Part shown: positions 8,382 through 13,756 of the stretch, piece after piece
How positions within the stretch are numbered: the stretch's first letter is position 1
Layout: every line of letters begins with the position of its first letter
NCBI GenBank assembly: GCA_035561355.1
Contig: DATMXS010000397.1
Location: 1-13,756 of the forward strand
Direction: 5' to 3'
Origin: DATMXS01 sp035561355
Lineage (GTDB): Bacteria > Acidobacteriota > Terriglobia > Bryobacterales > Bryobacteraceae
Length of the DNA stretch: 13,756 bases
The notes under the pieces: model-generated
Seen by the model: the letters and a program-made list of their open reading frames with translations, nothing else
Database searches by the model: none
What the model was told of the DNA's origin: nothing
Made by a program: the position numbers and the translations under genes

Positions 8382-10001
8382 TCAGCCCTCCACCGCCGCG
8401 GTCACGATGCTCCGGGCTTCCGACACGATCCTGTCCAGATGCAATGGTCCATTGAAGCTCTCGGCGTAGATCTTGTAGATGTTCTCGGTGCCGGAGGGCC
8501 GCGCGGCGAACCAGCCATTCTCGGTGACCACTTTCAGCCCGCCGATAGGCGCATTGTTGGCCGGCGCGCGCGTGAGCTTCGCTACGATCCGCTCACCCGC
8601 GAGATCGGCAGCCGCAACCGCAGCCGGATCGAGAGCCCCGAGCCGCTTCTTCTGGTCGGGAGTGGCCGGCACGTCGATACGTACGTAGCTGGGCGCTCCA
8701 AAGCGCTCGGTCAACTTCATGTAGTGCTCACCCGGATCCTTGCCTGTACGGCCGGCGATCTCCGCAGCGAGCAGGTTCAGAAGAATGCCATCCTTGTCCG
8801 TCGTCCACACGCGGCCTTCACGTTCCAGGAAACTCGCGCCTGCGCTCTCCTCTCCTCCGAAGCAGATCGAGCCATCGAACAGGCCCGGGGCGAACCACTT
8901 GAACCCGACCGGCACTTCCGCCAGCCGCCTGCCCGCTGCCTGAACCACCCGGTCGATGATGCTGCTCGAGACCACCGTCTTGCCAACTGCCGAATGCGGA
9001 CTCCAGGCGGGACGGTGCAGAAGATATGAAATGGCAACGGCCAGGTAGTGATTTGGATTCATCAGTCCGGCGGAGGGCACGACAATGCCGTGCCGGTCCG
9101 AATCGGGATCGTTGCCGAAAGCCACGTCAAACCGGTCCTTCAAGGCTACGAGGCCAGCCATTGCATATGGGCTCGAGCAGTCCATTCTGATCTTGCCGTC
9201 GTGGTCCACAGTCATGAATTGGAACGTGGGGTCGAGCTTGTCGTTCACGACGTCGATGTTCAATCCATACTCGGCCGCAATCGGTTTCCAGTAATCGAGC
9301 GACGCGCCGCCCAGGGGATCGACCCCGATTTTGAGCCCGCTTCCCCGAATAGCATCCATGTCGATGGCGGTCCGGAGTGCACGCACGTAGGGACCGATGT
9401 AGTCGTGCTCGTGAATGGACGAGCGGCTCGCGGTCCGTAGGACCTGGCGGTTTCCCGCGCGCAGCAGCTCATTCGCCCGGTCCTGAATGACGTTGGTGAC
9501 GTCCGTATCCGCAGGCCCGCCGTTGGGCGGGTTGTACTTGAAGCCGCCGTCCGCCGGCGGATTGTGCGACGGGCTGATGATGACACCATCGGCGCGAGCC
9601 GTGCTCGAGCGGTTGTGAGCGAGAATTGCGCGCGAGATCACTGGCGTAGGCGTCGCGCCGCCATCCCGCTGCATGTAGGTTTCGACGCCATTCGCCGCGA
9701 GCACCTCGACCGCGGTCCGTTGCGCCGGATCCGAGAGGGCGTGCGTGTCCTTGCCAAGGAACAGCGGGCCGGCGATCCCCGTGGCCTTGCGATAATCGCA
9801 GATGGCCTGCGTGATTGCCAGGATGTGCTGTTCGGTGAAGGTGCAGTCGGCGGTGGAGCCGCGATGCCCGCTGGTGCCGAACGATACGAGCTGGCGCGGA
9901 TCGCCCGGGCTGGGTTTGAGTGCGTAATAGGCCCGTTCCAGAGCGGCCGGATCAATCAGCATATCGGGAGTGGCGGGTTTGCCCGCCATCGGATGAGCCA
10001 T
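8382..10001 (-). CDS. pgm: Alpha-D-glucose phosphoglucomutase
   Basis: Interconverts glucose-1-phosphate and glucose-6-phosphate, linking glycogen and sugar-nucleotide synthesis to glycolysis. From ATG at 10001 the protein is 539 residues (E. coli Pgm 546) and aligns with E. coli Pgm from the first residue (AGKP against AGQP, then YYALKP against YYVLKP). FGTSGHRGS lies at 41-49. The phosphoserine loop SPSHNPP is at 143-149, with Ser145 the catalytic residue. The metal loop DPDSDRHG is at 298-305 (Asp298, 300, 302), the sugar-binding GGEESAGAS at 382-390, and the phosphate-binding RPSGTENIYKIY at 501-512. Longer starts as far as GTG 10061 would run through pyk and lack family support. GAGGGG, 12 nt upstream, is a possible ribosome binding site and lies antisense to pyk codons 3-5. 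Its start faces that of pyk across 5 bp. Confidence 0.97.
   Translation of the reverse strand: MAHPMAGKPATPDMLIDPAALERAYYALKPSPGDPRQLVSFGTSGHRGSTADCTFTEQHILAITQAICDYRKATGIAGPLFLGKDTHALSDPAQRTAVEVLAANGVETYMQRDGGATPTPVISRAILAHNRSSTARADGVIISPSHNPPADGGFKYNPPNGGPADTDVTNVIQDRANELLRAGNRQVLRTASRSSIHEHDYIGPYVRALRTAIDMDAIRGSGLKIGVDPLGGASLDYWKPIAAEYGLNIDVVNDKLDPTFQFMTVDHDGKIRMDCSSPYAMAGLVALKDRFDVAFGNDPDSDRHGIVVPSAGLMNPNHYLAVAISYLLHRPAWSPHSAVGKTVVSSSIIDRVVQAAGRRLAEVPVGFKWFAPGLFDGSICFGGEESAGASFLEREGRVWTTDKDGILLNLLAAEIAGRTGKDPGEHYMKLTERFGAPSYVRIDVPATPDQKKRLGALDPAAVAAADLAGERIVAKLTRAPANNAPIGGLKVVTENGWFAARPSGTENIYKIYAESFNGPLHLDRIVSEARSIVTAAVEG
9971..9988 (+). other. Stem-loop in the predicted pyk leader, inside the pgm 5' coding region
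   Basis: TGGCGGG (9971-9977), loop TTTG, CCCGCCA (9982-9988): a perfect 7-bp stem with a tetraloop, ending 18 bp before the pyk ATG. It encodes Gly-Lys-Pro-Ala of Pgm on the other strand. If pyk mRNA starts upstream of it, it would fold in the leader. Coding constraint alone may explain it. Confidence 0.35.
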
Positions 10002-10006
10002 AAACG

Positions 10007-11425
10007 ATGAGCACCCCTCGATCTGATTCTCGCAAGCGCGCGACCAAAATTGTCGCCACACTCGGACCTGCTACTGACGGCCCTGGCGCGATCGCGCGCC
10101 TGCTCCGTGCGGGCGTGGACGTATTCAGGCTGAACATGTCCCACGGCAGCCAGGAAGAGCACGGCCGTCGAATCGCCGAGATTCGCGCCGCCACTACCGA
10201 GGCCGCGATCCTCGCCGATCTGCAAGGCCCGAAGATTCGCCTCGGCAGGTTTGAAGGCGGCACGGCTGTTCTCGAGACCGGCGCAGCGTTTACGATCACC
10301 ACGGAAGAAATGACCGGGAACCAGGAACGCGCCTCGACCACCTACGCTGACTTCGCCCGCGATGTGAAACCCGGCGACACGGTCCTGCTTGCCGATGGCG
10401 CTGTCGAGCTCCGGGTCCTCTCGACAGACGGCGTATCGGTTGGCTGCGAAGTCGTCTCGGGCGGGAGCATCGGTGACCGCAAAGGCATCAACTTGCCCGG
10501 AGTGGCCGTGAGCTCGCCGTCCCTGACGGAAAAGGACCGCGCCGATCTCGCCTTCTGCACGGAACGGGGCGTAGATCTCATCGCGCTCTCATTCGTCCGC
10601 AGCGGCGACGATCTTCAGGAATTGCGCGCGGCAGTGCCGGACGGCACACCGATCGTCGCCAAGATCGAGAAGCCCGAAGGCTGGCGCAACCTCGAATCGA
10701 TTCTCGACGTGGCAGACGGCATCATGGTGGCTCGCGGCGACCTCGGGGTCGAAATGCCTTTGGATGAGTTGCCCTACATTCAGAAATCGATCATCAAGGC
10801 GGCGCGCCGGCGCGGGCGTTTTGTAATCACGGCAACGCAGATGCTGGAGAGCATGATCGAAAACGCGGCGCCGACGCGGGCCGAGGTGAGCGACGTCGCG
10901 AATGCGATCTTCGATGGATCCGACGCCGTGATGCTCTCGGGCGAGACGTCGATCGGCAAGTATCCGGAGGCCGCGGTGGAGATGATGGCGCGGATCGCAC
11001 TCCAGGCCGAAGCACACCGCGAATTCGGCACCTGGGAAGACCTTCACGAGAAGGCCCACGGGTGCGACCCGGAGATCGTGGCGGGCGCTGCGTATCAGTG
11101 TGCACTCGCGGCCGGTGTGCGCGCGATTGCGGTGTTCACAATGAGCGGCTCGACCGCGCGCCTGATCTCGCGACTGCGCCCGCCGGTGCCAGTCTACGCA
11201 TTCACTCCTTCGCAGGAGATGGCAAGGCGACTCGCGGTCAACCATGGCGTCCGCCCCGTAGTGACGCCGGGATTGGAGAGCACGGACGAGATCTTCGCGC
11301 AAGTGAACCGTGTCTTGAAGGAGAGAAACTGGGCGCGGACGGGAGAAGCCGTCGTGATCGTGGCGGGTATCCCGATAGGACGCCCCGGCTCCACTAATCT
11401 GCTGAAGGTTCACCGGGTGGCGTAG
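10007..11425 (+). CDS. pyk: Pyruvate kinase
   Basis: Catalyses the last step of glycolysis, phosphoenolpyruvate plus ADP to pyruvate plus ATP. 472 residues, as expected for the bacterial family. The start is almost forced: TAA at 10001-10003 is in frame just upstream, and no other ATG, GTG or TTG precedes the conserved RATKIVATLGPA at 11-22. RLNMSHG at 41-47 and DLQGPKIR at 71-78 carry ADP and potassium/phosphate ligands. The B domain is about 80-165. Catalytic Lys219 lies in IVAKIEKPEG; magnesium ligands are in this motif and ARGDLGVE (242-249); TATQMLESM is at 275-283. The C-terminal regulatory domain is complete. A weak GGATGAG (9991-9997) lies 9 nt before the ATG. The only plus-strand gene in the window; its stop is 24 bp from the convergent ahcY stop, with no obvious terminator between. 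Confidence 0.98.
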   Translation: MSTPRSDSRKRATKIVATLGPATDGPGAIARLLRAGVDVFRLNMSHGSQEEHGRRIAEIRAATTEAAILADLQGPKIRLGRFEGGTAVLETGAAFTITTEEMTGNQERASTTYADFARDVKPGDTVLLADGAVELRVLSTDGVSVGCEVVSGGSIGDRKGINLPGVAVSSPSLTEKDRADLAFCTERGVDLIALSFVRSGDDLQELRAAVPDGTPIVAKIEKPEGWRNLESILDVADGIMVARGDLGVEMPLDELPYIQKSIIKAARRRGRFVITATQMLESMIENAAPTRAEVSDVANAIFDGSDAVMLSGETSIGKYPEAAVEMMARIALQAEAHREFGTWEDLHEKAHGCDPEIVAGAAYQCALAAGVRAIAVFTMSGSTARLISRLRPPVPVYAFTPSQEMARRLAVNHGVRPVVTPGLESTDEIFAQVNRVLKERNWARTGEAVVIVAGIPIGRPGSTNLLKVHRVA

Positions 11426-11449
11426 CGGGAAATCGAATCCTGGTTGCCC

Positions 11450-12730
11450 CTACGTTCCCTCGCTCCAACTCGCGAGGTAGTGTTCCTGCTCGGGGGTCAG
11501 CCGGTCGATCTTCACACCCATCGATTCCAGCTTCATTTTCGCGACCTTTTTGTCGAGCTCCTCGGGAACCGGGTAGACCTTCTTCTCCAGATTTTTCGCG
11601 TTCTGAACGAGGTACTCCACCGAGAGCGCCTGGTTGGCGAAGCTCATGTCCATTACCGAGGCCGGATGTCCTTCGGCTGCCGCGAGGTTAATCAAGCGGC
11701 CTTCGCCCAGCACATAGATGCGGCGCCCGTCGCGGAGCGCAAACTCCTCGACGAACTCGCGCATGGGGCGGCGTGACGACGCCATCTTGCCTAGCGTCTC
11801 GAGATCGATCTCGACGTTGAAGTGACCAGAGTTGCAGAGAATCGCGCCGCTCTTCAGCTTCTCGAAGTGCTCACGCGTGATGACGCTTTTGTTGCCGGTC
11901 AGCGTGCAAAAAACGTCCCCGATCTCGGCCGCGTCGCTCATTGACATCACGCGGAAGCCGTCCATCACGGCTTCGATGGCCTTGGTCGGATCGATCTCCG
12001 TGACGATGACGCTCGCACCCAGCCCGCGCGCGCGATTCGCAAACCCGCGGCCACACCAGCCGTACCCGGCGACAACGACATTTAACCCCGCCAGTAGGAT
12101 ATTCGTCGCACGCAGAATGCCGTCCAGCGTGCTCTGCCCCGTGCCGTAGCGATTGTCGAAGAGGTGCTTCGTGACCGCATCGTTGATCGCGATTACGGGA
12201 TACTGCAGCACACCTTCCCTGCTCATGGCGCGGAGCCGGACCACGCCCGTCGTAGTCTCCTCGGTGCCACCAATGAGCCCTTCGAGCGCATCCTGCCGCT
12301 TTGTGTGGAGCACGGTTACCAGGTCGCAACCATCGTCCATCGTGATATGCGGCTTGGAATCGATGGCGCTCTGGATGTGCGAATAGTAAGCTTCATGCGA
12401 TTCGCCCTTGATCGCGAATACCGGGATGCCGTAATCGCGGACCAGCGTGGCGGCGACATCGTCCTGAGTCGAAAGCGGGTTCGAAGCGCAAACCACCGGG
12501 AGGGCGCCGCCGTCGCGGAGCGTGATCATCAGGTTAGCGGTCTCGCTGGTCACGTGGAGACACGCGGCGATTCGCACGCCCGCGAGCGGCTGCGTCTTGA
12601 TGAGCTGCTTGCGAATGGTCTGAAGGACCGGCATCGAGGAGAACGCCCACTCGACGCGGCGCTTGCCCAGACCGGCCAGCGCGAGGTCCTTGACGTCGCA
12701 GTTGACTGAGGCCTGAGGATTGGCGGACAT
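11450..12730 (-). CDS. ahcY: S-adenosylhomocysteine hydrolase (adenosylhomocysteinase)
   Basis: NAD-dependent enzyme that splits S-adenosylhomocysteine into adenosine and homocysteine, relieving inhibition of methyltransferases. 426 residues. CLHVTSETANL at 58-68; Asp132, Glu157, Lys188 and Asp192 occupy the expected catalytic places (MDDG, TEETTTG, NDAVTKHLFDN). The Rossmann NAD loop GYGWCGRG is at 222-229 and SGHFNVEID at 301-309. The protein ends in LTPEQEHYLASWSEGT and lacks the C-terminal tail with Lys and Tyr (FKPDHYRY-like) that reaches the NAD of the neighbouring subunit in animal-type enzymes. With YGTGQST and GESHEAYY it resembles the archaeal/Thermotoga-type branch. ATG at 12730 has AAGGA 4 nt upstream. 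It follows metK by 14 bp, so the two are almost certainly one operon. Confidence 0.97.
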   Translation of the reverse strand: MSANPQASVNCDVKDLALAGLGKRRVEWAFSSMPVLQTIRKQLIKTQPLAGVRIAACLHVTSETANLMITLRDGGALPVVCASNPLSTQDDVAATLVRDYGIPVFAIKGESHEAYYSHIQSAIDSKPHITMDDGCDLVTVLHTKRQDALEGLIGGTEETTTGVVRLRAMSREGVLQYPVIAINDAVTKHLFDNRYGTGQSTLDGILRATNILLAGLNVVVAGYGWCGRGFANRARGLGASVIVTEIDPTKAIEAVMDGFRVMSMSDAAEIGDVFCTLTGNKSVITREHFEKLKSGAILCNSGHFNVEIDLETLGKMASSRRPMREFVEEFALRDGRRIYVLGEGRLINLAAAEGHPASVMDMSFANQALSVEYLVQNAKNLEKKVYPVPEELDKKVAKMKLESMGVKIDRLTPEQEHYLASWSEGT

Positions 12731-12744
12731 AAAGTCCTTCGGGT

Positions 12745-13756
<1,012 letters not shown>

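Noticed and set aside
10589..11413. 274-codon minus-strand open frame
   Set aside because: Antisense to the conserved catalytic part of pyruvate kinase; His/Arg-rich composition with no domain.

Overview
The window is a GC-rich bacterial chromosome segment made almost entirely of housekeeping genes. The order tig–clpX–lon–engB–rho, followed by an HlyD-type adaptor with a long Gly/Ser linker, suggests an Acidobacteriota genome, perhaps of the Solibacter/Bryobacter group. That placement is inferred from gene order and protein style; no rRNA gene is present to confirm it. I see no mobile element, CRISPR array, tRNA, rRNA or phage gene.

Layout from left to right: 1-603 (minus) is the N-terminal part of an RND-type periplasmic adaptor, cut by the window edge. 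604-866 is a short intergenic stretch with a good intrinsic terminator for rho. 867-8249 (minus) is the protein-quality block, transcribed tig, clpX, lon, engB, rho. 8382-10001 (minus) is phosphoglucomutase (pgm). 10007-11425 (plus) is pyruvate kinase, whose start codon lies only 5 bp from that of pgm. 11450-12730 (minus) is S-adenosylhomocysteine hydrolase and 12745-13756 (minus) is S-adenosylmethionine synthetase, cut by the right edge. The last two form a two-gene methyl-cycle operon.

Functionally, trigger factor receives nascent chains, ClpX and Lon unfold or degrade proteins, EngB assists 50S ribosome assembly and Rho ends transcription. Pgm and Pyk sit at the glycogen/glucose entry and the exit of glycolysis. 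MetK makes SAM, and AhcY removes the SAH left after methyl transfer.

No new multi-gene system is evident. The points most worth a second look are regulatory or architectural: an 18-bp palindrome across a well-formed clpX promoter, the absence of clpP between tig and clpX, the almost abutting divergent pgm/pyk starts, several GC-rich intergenic hairpins without U-tracts, and the large Gly/Ser insertion in the adaptor protein.
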